DNA of 64,000 bases from Streptomyces subrutilus. Its GTDB lineage: Bacteria > Actinomycetota > Actinomycetes > Streptomycetales > Streptomycetaceae. Shown here one piece after another: positions 1 through 9,255 of the stretch. The DNA is taken from contig NZ_CP023701.1 of assembly GCF_008704535.1 (NCBI RefSeq), forward strand, positions 1,364,001-1,428,000, written 5' to 3'. The position numbers and the translations under genes were made by a program. Below the pieces are notes generated by a model that saw only the letters and a program-made list of their open reading frames with translations, was not told where the DNA came from and did not search any database. The first letter of the stretch is position 1. Each line of letters opens with the position of its first letter.

Positions 1-398
<398 letters not shown>

Positions 399-733
399 CC
401 GTGCGCGCACCGCTCTCCCCCCGATCCCGGACGCCACGGGCCCCCGCCCACGACCCCTGTGGCACAGTTCACGACCGCCGCCGGGGCCCCCGAGCCCCGG
501 CGGCGCCGGTACTCGGTCTCCTCCGTCGGCCCGCCGTCCTCGAAGCGGCAAGCGGAACACGCGGGGGCGGCCGGGCCGGTCGTCGCCGCTCGTCGCGCAC
601 CAGGAGCGGGTGGCGGCCCAGGACGTCGTCGGCCGTCGCGACGATCGTCGTTCGAGGTCGGCCCCCCGTCTGCGTGTATACAGGGAGGGAGCGACCGTTA
701 TGTGACCCTTCGTCTGGACCGAGAGGAAGCAGC
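399..733. other. Intergenic region between fadH and the universal stress gene
   Basis: This stretch separates two divergent genes. Open frames exist on both strands but have no ribosome binding site and an arginine/proline-rich composition typical of noncoding GC-rich DNA. A TGTATACA palindrome near 677-684 lies about 50 bases before the stress-protein start and may be part of its promoter. I see no RNA gene. Confidence 0.5.
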
Positions 734-1186
734 ATGAGCGAGACCGTCGAGCCCTTGATCGTCGTCGGCGTGGACGGTTCGAGGCATTCCAGGGAGGCCC
801 TGCGCTGGGCGGTCCGCCAGGCCAAGGCCACCGGCGGCCGGGTGCACGCGGTGATGAGCTGGCAGTGGAACACCAATCCCTTCGGGATGGCCCCGGACAC
901 CGCGGAGGCCGATTTCGTCAGCGCCGAGGAGGCGGCGCGCCTGCGGCTGGCCGACACCGTCGCCGAGGCCGTGGGCGCCTCCCCCGGCGTGCCCGTCTTC
1001 CGCCGGGTCGAACAGGGCTCCCCCGCGCAGGTGCTGGTGGACGCGTCGAAGGAGGCCGAGCTGACCGTGGTCGGCACGCGCGGGTACGGCGGGATCAAGG
1101 GCGCCCTGCTGGGCTCGGTGAGCCAGCAGGTGGTCCAGTACGCCACCAGCAGCGTGGTGGTGGTCCGCGCGGAGCCCGAGGCCTGA
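734..1186 (+). CDS. Universal stress protein (UspA family)
   Basis: This 150-residue protein is one complete Usp domain. It opens with a hydrophobic strand and acidic turn (LIVVGVDGSRHSREALRWA, residues 8-26), as the family does, and ends with the ATP-binding pattern GTRGYGGIKGALLGSVSQQV followed by the closing strand SSVVVVRAE. The G-x2-G-x9-G-S/T arrangement indicates the ATP-binding class. The start ATG follows GAGAGGAAG. It stands alone, divergent from fadH and convergent with the dehydratase gene. Family members support survival under energy or redox stress; the specific partner is unknown. Confidence 0.93.
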   Translation: MSETVEPLIVVGVDGSRHSREALRWAVRQAKATGGRVHAVMSWQWNTNPFGMAPDTAEADFVSAEEAARLRLADTVAEAVGASPGVPVFRRVEQGSPAQVLVDASKEAELTVVGTRGYGGIKGALLGSVSQQVVQYATSSVVVVRAEPEA

Positions 1187-1226
1187 CCGCGCCCGGCGCG
1201 CCCCGCCCGCGCCGCCCGGCCCGCCC

Positions 1227-2162
1227 TCAGGCCCTCGGGGCCACCAGGTCGCCGGGGTCGGTGTTGGCCCCGCACAGGATGACGGCGACCCGCTTCCCCA
1301 GCGGTTCCGGCGCCTCGCGCAGCGCCGCCAGGGCGGTGGCCGCGGCCGCCTCGACCACGAGGCGGTGCTCCTCCCACAGCTCCCGCCGGGCGGCCGTGAT
1401 CGCCGCGTCCGGGACGAGGACCGAGCGCACGTCGCCCTCCCGGGCGACCCGGAGCGCGTCGGCCGAGACCCGGGTGGCCCCGAGGGAGTCGGCGGCGACC
1501 GAGTCCACGCCGACGTCCACGGGGCGCCCGGCGGCGAGGGCGGCGTTCAGGGCGCGGCAGTTCTCCGGCTCGACGGCGACCACCCGTACGCCGTGCTCGC
1601 GCGCGGCGGTGGCCACGCCCGCGAACAGGCCGCCGCCGCCGACCGCGACGACCACGGTGTCCAGGCCCGGGAGCGCCGCGCGGATCTCGTCGAGGAGGGT
1701 GCCGGCTCCGGCCGCGATGAGCGGGTGGTCGTAGGCGTGGCTGCTGAGGGCTCCGCTCTCGGCGGCGAACTCCCGGCAGGCGGCGAGGGCTTCGGCGTAG
1801 CGGTCGCCGACGAGCCGTACCTCGGCGCCGTAACCGCGCAGCCGGTCCACCTTCACCCGCGGGGCGTTGGCCGGCAGGAACACGGTCGCCGGGACGCCCT
1901 GGGCGCGGGCCGCCCAGGCGCAGGCGAGTCCGGCGTTGCCGCCGGAGGCGATGGCGACCCCGGCGGCCGGGAGGGCGCCGGCCCGGTGGTGGGCGGCGAG
2001 GAAGTTGCGGGCGCCGCGGGCCTTGAAGGAGCCGGTGTGCTGGAGGTGTTCCAGCGCGTACCAGACGCCTTCGGACGCCGGCGCCACGGCGACGGGCCGT
2101 ATGCCGTCCGCGATGCGGCCGGCGGCGGCGCGCACGGCGGCGTAGTCGAGCTGCTGTTCCAT
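1227..2162 (-). CDS. Threonine/serine dehydratase-like PLP enzyme (fold type II)
   Basis: The 311-residue protein has the fold-type II PLP lysine motif TGSFKARGA (Lys47), an SGGNAGLACAWAA substrate loop and a glycine-rich phosphate loop, VGGGGLFAGVA. These are features of threonine dehydratases and serine racemase-like lyases, which deaminate hydroxy amino acids to 2-oxo acids and ammonia. It lacks the C-terminal ACT domain of biosynthetic IlvA, so a catabolic role is more likely. The ATG at 2162 follows GGGGAGA; an upstream in-frame ATG at 2177 overlaps the stop of the TetR gene. It forms a two-gene operon with that regulator. Confidence 0.85.
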   Translation of the reverse strand: MEQQLDYAAVRAAAGRIADGIRPVAVAPASEGVWYALEHLQHTGSFKARGARNFLAAHHRAGALPAAGVAIASGGNAGLACAWAARAQGVPATVFLPANAPRVKVDRLRGYGAEVRLVGDRYAEALAACREFAAESGALSSHAYDHPLIAAGAGTLLDEIRAALPGLDTVVVAVGGGGLFAGVATAAREHGVRVVAVEPENCRALNAALAAGRPVDVGVDSVAADSLGATRVSADALRVAREGDVRSVLVPDAAITAARRELWEEHRLVVEAAAATALAALREAPEPLGKRVAVILCGANTDPGDLVAPRA

Positions 2163-2176
2163 GGTCGTTCTCCCCA

Positions 2177-2818
2177 TCAGGCGGTGGGCCGGGCGGCCTC
2201 GATCAGCTGGCGCAGGGCGCCGTGGTACACCTCGTGGTCGGTCAGCGGCGGCAGTACGTCGGCCAGCGAGCCGGAGAGGACCGGGAACTCCTGCGGGTCC
2301 AGGGCGGCGAGCGCGGCCCGGGAGGCGGCGGTGGCCCCGGCCGGGTCGCGGTGGTCCACGAAGGCGGCGCTGCCCAGGGTGAGCAGGTACATGCGGCGGT
2401 AGGCGGTCATCGCCTCGGCGGCGGTCATCCCGGCGGCCACGCTGTCGGCGAGGGCGGGCTCGACGAGCCGGGCGAGGAGCTGGCGCCCCAGCCAGGGCCG
2501 GCCGCCGCGCAGGGCGAGCAGCCCGGGGTGGGCGACGAGCAGCCGGTAGAGCGCCCGGAAGCGCTGCTCGGTGGCGTCGGCCCAGTCCGTGCCCGCCGGG
2601 ATCTCGGGCAGTTGCGCGGCCAGGTGTTCGGTGCACAGGTCGAGCAGGCCCGCGAGGTCGACGCAGCGGCGCTGGACGGTGGCGTGCGAGACGTCGAGCC
2701 GCTCGGCGAGGGCGCGGAAGCTCAGCGCACCGGCGCCCTGCTCGTCGAGGAGGCGCAGGGCGGCGGCGGCGATCGCTCCGGGGGTGGCGCGGTCCAGGGC
2801 GACGGATCTTCTCGGCAT
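2177..2818 (-). CDS. TetR/AcrR family transcriptional regulator
   Basis: The 213-residue protein starts with a helix-turn-helix (residues about 10-55) containing ALSFRALAERLDVSHATVQRR, in the order usual for TetR repressors. The remainder is all-helical with a HPGLLALRGG segment as in the TetR_C tetracyclin-repressor-like class. It is translationally coupled to the downstream dehydratase (stop TGA overlaps an ATG) and divergent from the GH27-GH89 operon about 200 bases away. It probably represses its own operon through sites in that gap; control of the glycosidases is possible but less certain. Confidence 0.88.
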   Translation of the reverse strand: MPRRSVALDRATPGAIAAAALRLLDEQGAGALSFRALAERLDVSHATVQRRCVDLAGLLDLCTEHLAAQLPEIPAGTDWADATEQRFRALYRLLVAHPGLLALRGGRPWLGRQLLARLVEPALADSVAAGMTAAEAMTAYRRMYLLTLGSAAFVDHRDPAGATAASRAALAALDPQEFPVLSGSLADVLPPLTDHEVYHGALRQLIEAARPTA

Positions 2819-2826
2819 GCGATACA

Positions 2827-2850
2827 CCGTAACAGACGGCGTAACAAACG
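2827..2850 (-). promoter_or_regulatory. CGTAACA direct repeats, candidate TetR site
   Basis: Two copies of CGTAACA separated by five bases (CGTAACAGACGGCGTAACA) lie 10-30 bases upstream of the TetR start codon. GTAAC half sites are common in TetR-family operators, although usually inverted. The position overlaps where the leftward promoter must lie, so autoregulation is the likely role. This is inference from position and repeat only. Confidence 0.4.
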
Positions 2851-2957
2851 ATGGGGTCGACGGCGCCGTGCCGCAGCCCGGACATCGGGCCGCCTCTTTC
2901 GCGTGACACCGACTGCGGCCATATTGCTGGTCATTGTGCGATAACCGGCGACATCCG

Positions 2958-2988
2958 TTGACAGTGCGTAGCCGCGCGGATGCACTGT
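2958..2988 (+). promoter_or_regulatory. Promoter with inverted repeat before the GH27-GH89 operon
   Basis: A consensus -35 hexamer TTGACA (2958-2963) lies about 60 bases upstream of the GH27 start. A perfect 7-base inverted repeat, ACAGTGC (2961-2967) and GCACTGT (2982-2988), overlaps the -35 and fills the spacer, the position expected for a repressor site. The -10 element is not clear. Sugar-responsive control of the glycosidase operon is the simplest reading. Confidence 0.42.
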
Positions 2989-3020
2989 GGGCACCACAGC
3001 CCCCACGCCAAGGAGTCTCA

Positions 3021-4709
3021 GTGCCGCCCCGCCTGCGTACGACGCTCCCCTGTCTGACAGCGGCCGCCCTGTTCGCCCTCGCGCTCGCCCCCGCCCCGGC
3101 GGCGGCCGAGCCCACCGCGACCTCGGACACCCCGCTCGCGCTCACCCCGCCCATGGGCTGGAACAACTGGGCGCACTACATGTGCGACATCGACGAGGCC
3201 AAGGTCGTCGCCAACGCCGACGCGCTCGTGTCCTCCGGGCTCGCGGCCAAGGGCTACGACACGGTCACCGTGGACGACTGCTGGATGACCAGGAGCCGCG
3301 ACGCGGACGGCGCCCTGGTCGTCGACCGGGAGAAGTTCCCGCACGGCATGGAGTGGCTCGGCGACCGGCTGCACGCCAAGGGCCTGAAGTTCGGCATCTA
3401 CCAGGACGCGGGCCACCTCACCTGCGAGAAGTACCCGGGGAGCGGGGCGCCCCTGGGCGGCGGCCCGGACCACTACGCCCAGGACGCACGGCAGTTCGCG
3501 TCCTGGCGCGTCGACTTCGTGAAGATGGACGGCTGCAACCTGTACGTGCCGGAGGGCGTCACGAAGGAGCGGGCCTACCGCGACGCCTACCGGGCGGTGG
3601 CCGACGCGCTGCGCGCGAGCGGCCGGGACATGGTGCTGTCCGCCTCCGCCCCCGCCTACTTCCAGCAGGGCGAATGGGGCGGCCCGGACTGGCACCGGGT
3701 GCTGGGCTGGGTCGGCGAGACCGGCCAGTTGTGGCGCGAGGGCCGCGACATCCAGGTCTACAAGCCGGCCGCGCCCGCCACGTCCCGCTGGGGGTCGGTG
3801 ATGGGCAACTACGGATACAACCGCTGGCTCGGCCGCTACGCCGGCCCCGGCAACTGGAACGACCCCGACTTCCTGATCGCGGGCGCCCCCGGGCTCACCG
3901 CGGCCGAGAGCCGCAGCCAGGTCGCCCTCTGGGCCATGATGGCGGCGCCGTTCATCCTGTCCTCGCAGGTCTCCGAGCTCACCCCGGAGGGGCTCGCCGC
4001 GCTCGGCAACACCGAACTGATCGCCCTGGACCAGGACCGGCTGGGCCGGCAGGGCGCGGTGGCCTCCTCGAACGCCACCTTCGAGATCCTCACCCGGCAG
4101 TTGGCGGGCGGCGACCGCGCGGTGGCCGTGCTCAACCGCTCCGGCAGCGCCCGTGACATCCACGTGCCGCTGGCCGAGGTCGGCCTGCCGGGCTGCACCG
4201 TCGACGCGAAGGAGCTGTGGACCGGGGAACGCCGGCGGGTCTCCGACGCGTTGACCGGGAGGCTCGCCGCGCACGACACCGCGGTGTGGCGGCTCGACCC
4301 GCGCGGGTGCGCCGGGGCCGTGCCCACCGGACAGATCGTGGGCCGCGGCTCCCAGTGCACCGACGGGGCCGATCCGGCGGGGCCCGGCGCCGTCGTCATG
4401 GCCGCCTGCACCGGCGCCCCCGACCAGCGGTGGACCCGGGGCGCGGACGGCAGCCTGCGCCTGTCCGGCGCGTGCCTGACGGCGGGCGGTGACGGCCTGG
4501 TGGGGCTGGCCGACTGCGACGCCCGCGCGGCGCGGGCCACGGGGCAGACCTGGACGCACCGCCGCGACGGCGCCCTGGTCTCGGTGCTGAGCGGGCTGTG
4601 CCTGACGGCGGCCGCGCCGGCCGCCGGCCCGGACACCCCGGCCGACCGGCTGCGCCTGGAGTCCTGCGGCGACCACCGGGTCGACCAGGCCTGGGCCCTC
4701 CCGGTCTGA
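3021..4709 (+). CDS. Secreted GH27 alpha-galactosidase with C-terminal ricin-type lectin domain
   Basis: Starts at the GTG at 3021 behind AAGGAG, giving 562 residues. Residues 1-30 are a Sec signal peptide ending AAAE. The GH27 barrel opens TPPMGWNNW. FVKMDGC places the nucleophile at Asp170, WREGRDI places a likely acid/base at Asp243, and GNWNDPDFL (about 276-284) is the conserved signature after it. From about residue 430 a beta-trefoil follows, with repeated Q-x-W motifs (DQRWT, GQTWT, DQAW), a CBM13 domain. The enzyme should release terminal alpha-galactose from galactomannans or galacto-oligosaccharides outside the cell. The next gene follows after 11 bases and is probably co-transcribed. 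Confidence 0.93.
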   Translation: MPPRLRTTLPCLTAAALFALALAPAPAAAEPTATSDTPLALTPPMGWNNWAHYMCDIDEAKVVANADALVSSGLAAKGYDTVTVDDCWMTRSRDADGALVVDREKFPHGMEWLGDRLHAKGLKFGIYQDAGHLTCEKYPGSGAPLGGGPDHYAQDARQFASWRVDFVKMDGCNLYVPEGVTKERAYRDAYRAVADALRASGRDMVLSASAPAYFQQGEWGGPDWHRVLGWVGETGQLWREGRDIQVYKPAAPATSRWGSVMGNYGYNRWLGRYAGPGNWNDPDFLIAGAPGLTAAESRSQVALWAMMAAPFILSSQVSELTPEGLAALGNTELIALDQDRLGRQGAVASSNATFEILTRQLAGGDRAVAVLNRSGSARDIHVPLAEVGLPGCTVDAKELWTGERRRVSDALTGRLAAHDTAVWRLDPRGCAGAVPTGQIVGRGSQCTDGADPAGPGAVVMAACTGAPDQRWTRGADGSLRLSGACLTAGGDGLVGLADCDARAARATGQTWTHRRDGALVSVLSGLCLTAAAPAAGPDTPADRLRLESCGDHRVDQAWALPV

Positions 4710-4720
4710 CGGGCGCGCCG

Positions 4721-7078
4721 ATGACGAACCCGACGCGACGCGCGGGCCGGCGGCTGCCGCCCCTCCCCCGCCCCACCGCCCTCGCCGCCCTGCCCGCGGC
4801 GCTCCTGACCCTGCTGTGCGCGGGAGCCGCCCCCGGGGCGACCGCGGCCGCCCGGCCCGGCCCCGGCCCCGCCCCGGCCGCCGTACGGGCGGCCGCGCAG
4901 CCGCCCGTACGCTCCGGCGTCCAGGCGCCCGTACCGTCGGGCGTGCGTCCCGGTGGTGCACCGGGGCGGCCGCGGACCTTCGACACGGCGCCCGCGCGGG
5001 CCGCGCTGGAGCGGCTGCTGCCGCGCCACGCACGGCAGTTCACCCTCGTCCCGGACACCACCGCCGCCGCCGACGCCTTCACGGTCTCCGGGAAGGCCGG
5101 GGCGATCACCGTGCGCGGCTCGACCGGCGCCACCCTGCTCACCGGCGTCGGCTGGTACCTCCAGCACGTCGCCGGCGTGGACATCGGCTGGCCCGGCGAC
5201 AGCATCGGCATGCTGCCGGCCGCGCTGCCGGCCGTCCCCGCGCCGGTCACCCGCCGCGCGCTGGTGCCGCACCGGTACGCGCTGAACGACACCGACGACG
5301 GCTACGCGGGCCCGTACCGCTCCTTCGAGGAGCACCAGCGGCAGATCGACCTGCTGGCCCTGCACGGTGTCAACGAGGTGTTCGTGCAGGTCGGAGCCGA
5401 GTACCCGTACTACCGGGCGCTCCAGGGCTTCGGCTACACGGCCGCCGAGCTGCGCGAGTGGATCCCCGGCCCGGCCCACCAGAGCTGGTGGCTGCTGCAG
5501 AACCTCAGCGGCTTCGGCGGCCCCGTCTCGGAGCGGCTGGTGCGCGAGCGCGCCGCGCTGGGCGCGCGGATCGCGGACCAGGTGCGCGGCCTGGGCATGA
5601 CGCCGGTGCTGCCCGGCTACTTCGGCACCGTCCCGGCCGGGTTCGCCGCGCGCAACCCCGGGGCGTCCACCGTGCCGCAGGGCGACTGGGCCGGCTTCGA
5701 CCGGCCGGACTGGCTGGACCCCACCTCGCCGGTGTTCCGCAAGCTGGCCGCCGCCTACTACGCCGAACAGCGCGCGGTGTTCGGGGACAGCGCCATGTAC
5801 CGGATGAGCCCGCTGCACGAGGGCGGACAGACGGGGTCCGTGGACGTGCGCTCCGCCGCCCGGGCCGTCCAGGGCGCCCTGCACGCCGCCCACCCGGGCG
5901 CGCTGTGGGCGGTACTGGGCTGGCAGGACGACCCGACGGCGGAGCTGCTCGCCGGGGTGGACACCTCGAAGCTGCTGATCCTCGACGGGCTGTCCGACCG
6001 GTACAACCGGCTGGACCGCGAGACGCGCTGGGGCGGCGCCCCGTACGCGATGGGGACCATCTACAACTTCGGCGGGCACACCACGATCGGCGCGAACACC
6101 TCCGTGTGGATCGACCGGTTCGGTTCCTGGCGCGGCAAGAGCGGCAGCGCGCTGCGGGGGACCGCCTACCTGCCGGAGGCCACCGGCACCAACCCGGCCG
6201 CCTTCGACCTCTTCACCGACCTGGCCTGGGAGTCCTCGCCGGTGGACCAGCGGAAGTGGTTCGCGGACTTCGCGGCCCGCCGCTACGGCCGCCCCGACGC
6301 CGAGGCCGCCGCGGCCTGGGAGGAGTTGCGCAAGGGGCCGTACAGCACCTCCTCGGGACTGTGGTCGGAGTCCCAGGACAGCCTGTTCACCGCACGGCCG
6401 AGCCTGACCGCGGTGGGGGCGGCGTACTGGAGCCCCAAGTCCATGCGCTACCCGGCGGGTTCGGTGCGCAGGGCGCTGGACCACCTGCTGCGGGTCGATC
6501 CGCGGCTGCGCGGCTCCAGCGCCTACCGCTTCGACCTGGTGGACACCGCGCGCCAGGCGCTGGCGAACCATTCGCGGGTGCTGCTGCCGAGGATCAAGGC
6601 GGCGTACGGGGCCGCGGACCTCGACCTCTTCCGCGAGCTGACCGCCCAATGGCGCGAGGGCGAGAGGCAGTTGGAGGCGGTCACCGGCGCCGATCCGAAC
6701 TTCCTGCTCGGCGGCTGGCTGGACGGGGCGCGGGCGGCGGGTGCGGACGCGGCCGAGCGGGAGCGGTACGAGTACGACGCGCGGTCGATCCTGAGCGTGT
6801 GGGGCCGCCGCGGCACCAGCGAGGGCGGCTTCCTGCACGACTACGCGAACCGCGAGTGGCACGGCCTGGTGTCGGAGCTGTACGGGCCGCGGTGGGAGAC
6901 GTACTTCGGGACGCTGGAGGAGGCCCTGGTCCGGCGGACCGCCCCGCGGGAGGTCGACTGGCACGCGGTGGAGGAGCGGTGGGCCCGGCGCACCACGCCG
7001 CACCAGGACCGGCCGCGGGGAGACCCGCACGCCCTGGCGGCGGCCGTGGCCGCCTACCTCCCGGCAGCGACGGACTGA
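4721..7078 (+). CDS. Secreted GH89 alpha-N-acetylglucosaminidase
   Basis: The 785-residue protein has an N-terminal signal (hydrophobic run about 19-45) and a proline/alanine-rich linker, then the NAGLU-like body: LTGVGWYLQHVAGVDIGW, WWLLQNLSGFGGP, TPVLPGYFG and WLDPTSPVF. Glu367 in SPLHEGG and Glu486 in YLPEATGTNP are at the positions of the two catalytic glutamates of GH89. The family hydrolyses terminal alpha-linked N-acetylglucosamine, as on mucin O-glycans or heparan-type chains. It starts 11 bases after the GH27 stop with no clear ribosome binding site, so translation is probably coupled. Confidence 0.9.
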   Translation: MTNPTRRAGRRLPPLPRPTALAALPAALLTLLCAGAAPGATAAARPGPGPAPAAVRAAAQPPVRSGVQAPVPSGVRPGGAPGRPRTFDTAPARAALERLLPRHARQFTLVPDTTAAADAFTVSGKAGAITVRGSTGATLLTGVGWYLQHVAGVDIGWPGDSIGMLPAALPAVPAPVTRRALVPHRYALNDTDDGYAGPYRSFEEHQRQIDLLALHGVNEVFVQVGAEYPYYRALQGFGYTAAELREWIPGPAHQSWWLLQNLSGFGGPVSERLVRERAALGARIADQVRGLGMTPVLPGYFGTVPAGFAARNPGASTVPQGDWAGFDRPDWLDPTSPVFRKLAAAYYAEQRAVFGDSAMYRMSPLHEGGQTGSVDVRSAARAVQGALHAAHPGALWAVLGWQDDPTAELLAGVDTSKLLILDGLSDRYNRLDRETRWGGAPYAMGTIYNFGGHTTIGANTSVWIDRFGSWRGKSGSALRGTAYLPEATGTNPAAFDLFTDLAWESSPVDQRKWFADFAARRYGRPDAEAAAAWEELRKGPYSTSSGLWSESQDSLFTARPSLTAVGAAYWSPKSMRYPAGSVRRALDHLLRVDPRLRGSSAYRFDLVDTARQALANHSRVLLPRIKAAYGAADLDLFRELTAQWREGERQLEAVTGADPNFLLGGWLDGARAAGADAAERERYEYDARSILSVWGRRGTSEGGFLHDYANREWHGLVSELYGPRWETYFGTLEEALVRRTAPREVDWHAVEERWARRTTPHQDRPRGDPHALAAAVAAYLPAATD

Positions 7079-7321
7079 GCTAGCAGACCGCGGGCTCGAT
7101 CTCCAGGCGATCACTGGGCCCGTCACTCTCCCGGGCGAAAGTCGCCACCCGTCCGAGGGAGAGCTTCCGCAAGGGGCCACCCGTCGCGGTGGCGGCGGGT
7201 TCACTGGCCCGCAACGATCGGGGGCGGCCACCGGAGCGGTGCGACGGGGGCCGCCCCTTCCGGCGCCGTGGGCCCTCGCCGTGAGCCCGTGCCGCGGCCG
7301 ACCCGCCAGGAGGGACCCGCC

Positions 7322-7591
7322 ATGTCCGAGTCCGAGCAGGAGCGGTCCGAGCAGGAGCGGCCGGGGCGGGCGGGACCCGCCCCGGCGGGCGCGATGCCCG
7401 CCTCGACCCTGGGCCCGCTGGCCCGTCTCGCCGACGGGGTGGTGGAACTGCGCAAGCGCGGGGAGATCACCACGGTCCGGGAGGGCGCGGCGGCGGGGTC
7501 GGCCGTAGCCTGGGACGCGGTGTCCGACGGGGCCCGCGAGGTCGCGGCCGCCCGGCGGGCCGTGGACGAGGCCGAGCGGCCCCCCGCGTGA
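7322..7591 (+). CDS. Small acidic protein of unknown function upstream of sigK
   Basis: An 89-residue protein preceded by a strong AGGAGGG site. It begins with a repeated SEQERSEQERPG segment, and the second half is a charged helix (VELRKRGEITTVREGAAAG, then DGAREVAAARRAVDEAE). There is no signal peptide or membrane segment. Its stop overlaps a GTG that is in frame with the sigma factor, although the sigma factor probably starts 90 bases later. I do not recognise a family. Confidence 0.6.
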   Translation: MSESEQERSEQERPGRAGPAPAGAMPASTLGPLARLADGVVELRKRGEITTVREGAAAGSAVAWDAVSDGAREVAAARRAVDEAERPPA

Positions 7592-7677
7592 CGCACCCGG
7601 TGGAACGCCGGGAGCAATCCGGCGGGGCGTCGGCTGCGAATAACGGACGGAACGGAAAGTTCCTGGAGGATCGGTCC

Positions 7678-8238
7678 GTGGACGACGTGACCCAGCTCGC
7701 GAAGGTGCTCGGCCGGGTCGCCGAGGGCGACGAGGCGGCCTTCTCCGATCTCTACGAGGCGTTGAGCGGATCGGTGCTCGGCGTGGCCCTCTCGGTGCTG
7801 CGCGACCGGTCCCAGGCCGAGGAGGTGGCGCAGGAGGTGCTCGTCGAGGTGTGGCGCTCCGCCGGCCGCTACCGGGCCGACCTGGGCAGCGTCCGTACGT
7901 GGGTGCTGATGATCGCCCACCGGCGGGCGGTCGACCGGGTCCGGTCGGCCCAGGCGGCGACCGAGCGGGAGCGCCGGGCCGCCCGGCTGGAGGCGGCTCT
8001 CCCGGAGTTCGACGAGGTGAGCGAGGCGGTGGAGGACCGGGAGGAGCGGGACCGGGTGCGGCGCTGCCTGGGCTCGTTGACCGATATCCAGCGCCGGTCG
8101 GTGGCCCTGGCCTACTACCAGGGGCTGACCTGTCGCGAGGTGTCCGAGACGTTGTCGGTACCGCTGGGTACCGTGAAGACGCGGCTGCGGGACGGCTTGC
8201 TGCGGTTGCGCGACTGTCTCGGGGTGAGTGGCGGATGA
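7678..8238 (+). CDS. sigK: ECF sigma factor, SigK type
   Basis: The 186-residue protein contains sigma region 2 (YEALSGSVLGVALSVLRD, AEEVAQEVLVEVWRSA, RYRADLGSVRTWV) and region 4 (LTDIQRRSVALAYYQGLT, VPLGTVKTRLRDGLLRLRDC). The opening DDVTQLAKVLGRVAEGDEAAF matches SigK sigma factors. GTG 7678 is preferred because GGAGGA lies seven bases before it and the protein then begins where SigK proteins begin; an upstream GTG at 7588 would add 30 residues. The downstream gene overlaps by ATGA and encodes its zinc anti-sigma factor. SigK-type factors respond to redox or envelope signals. Confidence 0.9.
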   Translation: MDDVTQLAKVLGRVAEGDEAAFSDLYEALSGSVLGVALSVLRDRSQAEEVAQEVLVEVWRSAGRYRADLGSVRTWVLMIAHRRAVDRVRSAQAATERERRAARLEAALPEFDEVSEAVEDREERDRVRRCLGSLTDIQRRSVALAYYQGLTCREVSETLSVPLGTVKTRLRDGLLRLRDCLGVSGG

Positions 8239-9122
8239 CGACGGAGAGCATGCACGAGGCGACCGGTGCGTACGTCGCCGACGCCTTGGCCGCAGGGGAA
8301 CGGGCGGCCTTCGAGGCCCACCTCGGGACCTGTCCCGACTGCGCCCGTGAAGTACGGGAGCTCGCCGCGACGGCGGCCCTGCTGGGCCGCGCCGTGGCGG
8401 TGCCGCCACCGCCCGGGATGCGCGAGGCCGTGCTGAGCCGCATCCGGGCCCTGCCCCGCGACCCCGCCCCGGCCGATGCCGGGCCCGCGGAGCTCGGGGA
8501 GCGGGCCGGCGGCGCGGCGGACGACGCCCCGGCCGACACCACCCGGCCCGGTGCCGGGACCGCGGCGGGAGCCGCACCCCGTGCCGCCGCGGACTCCGGC
8601 CCCGGCCCGAGCGGTACCCGCCGTGCGCCGGCCCGGGCCGGGCGCGGCTGGCAGCGGTGGGCCCTGGCGGCGGCCGTCGCCGCGGTGGCCGGGCTCGGCG
8701 GGGTCGCCGTGTGGCAGGCGGAGCAGGCCGGGACCGCGCGGCAGGACGCGCAGCGCGCCGAGGCCCGGGTGTCGGCCCTCACGGAAGTGCTGAGCGCCCC
8801 GGACGCCCGGCCCGCCACCGCGAAGCTCCCGGACGGCGGCACCGCCACGGTGGTGTCCTCCCGCGAACGCGACCAGGCGGTGTTCGTGGCCCGCGGGATG
8901 CCCGCTCCGCCGCCGGGCCGGGTCTACCAGCTGTGGTTCGCCGACCCGGCCGGCGCCATGCACCCGGCGGGGCTGATGGACCCGGCCCGGCCCGGCGCGC
9001 CCGAGCTGATGACCGGCTCGGTCCGCGGTTCCACGGCGGTCGGGGTCACCCTCGAACCGGCGGGCGGCTCCCCCGCCCCCACCAGTGACCCCCTGGTCGT
9101 ACTGGCGCTGCCGGCGGCGTGA
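8235..9122 (+). CDS. rskA: Membrane-anchored anti-sigma factor, RskA family
   Basis: The 295-residue protein begins inside the sigma stop codon (ATGA). Residues 25-45 hold the zinc anti-sigma motif H29-x3-C33-x2-C36. A low-complexity Pro/Ala/Gly segment (75-137) leads to one membrane helix (about 142-164, RWALAAAVAAVAGLGGVAVW), and the C-terminal part (PPPGRVYQLWFADPAGAMH, TLEPAGGSPAPTSDPLV) is the extracytoplasmic RskA domain. It should hold SigK inactive at the membrane until redox change or proteolysis releases it. The linker is long and may vary between strains. Confidence 0.93.
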   Translation: MTTESMHEATGAYVADALAAGERAAFEAHLGTCPDCAREVRELAATAALLGRAVAVPPPPGMREAVLSRIRALPRDPAPADAGPAELGERAGGAADDAPADTTRPGAGTAAGAAPRAAADSGPGPSGTRRAPARAGRGWQRWALAAAVAAVAGLGGVAVWQAEQAGTARQDAQRAEARVSALTEVLSAPDARPATAKLPDGGTATVVSSRERDQAVFVARGMPAPPPGRVYQLWFADPAGAMHPAGLMDPARPGAPELMTGSVRGSTAVGVTLEPAGGSPAPTSDPLVVLALPAA

Positions 9123-9255
9123 CCGGCGCCGTCGTGCGGGCCGCGGCGCGGCGGACCCGGCCCGGCGGCGCGAGGGGGTCCGTGCGCGCCGGTACATTGG
9201 CCGCACCACCGGACATCCCCCGCATCACCCCCTCCGTCCGTCAGGAGCCGGCGCC

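Noticed and set aside
3836-8848. A 1670-residue open frame on the minus strand
   Set aside because: It lies antisense to the GH27, GH89, sigK and rskA genes and is an artefact of high GC content, which suppresses stop codons. Its composition is Arg/Ala/Pro/Gly-rich with no domain, while the plus-strand genes have clear motifs and ribosome sites.
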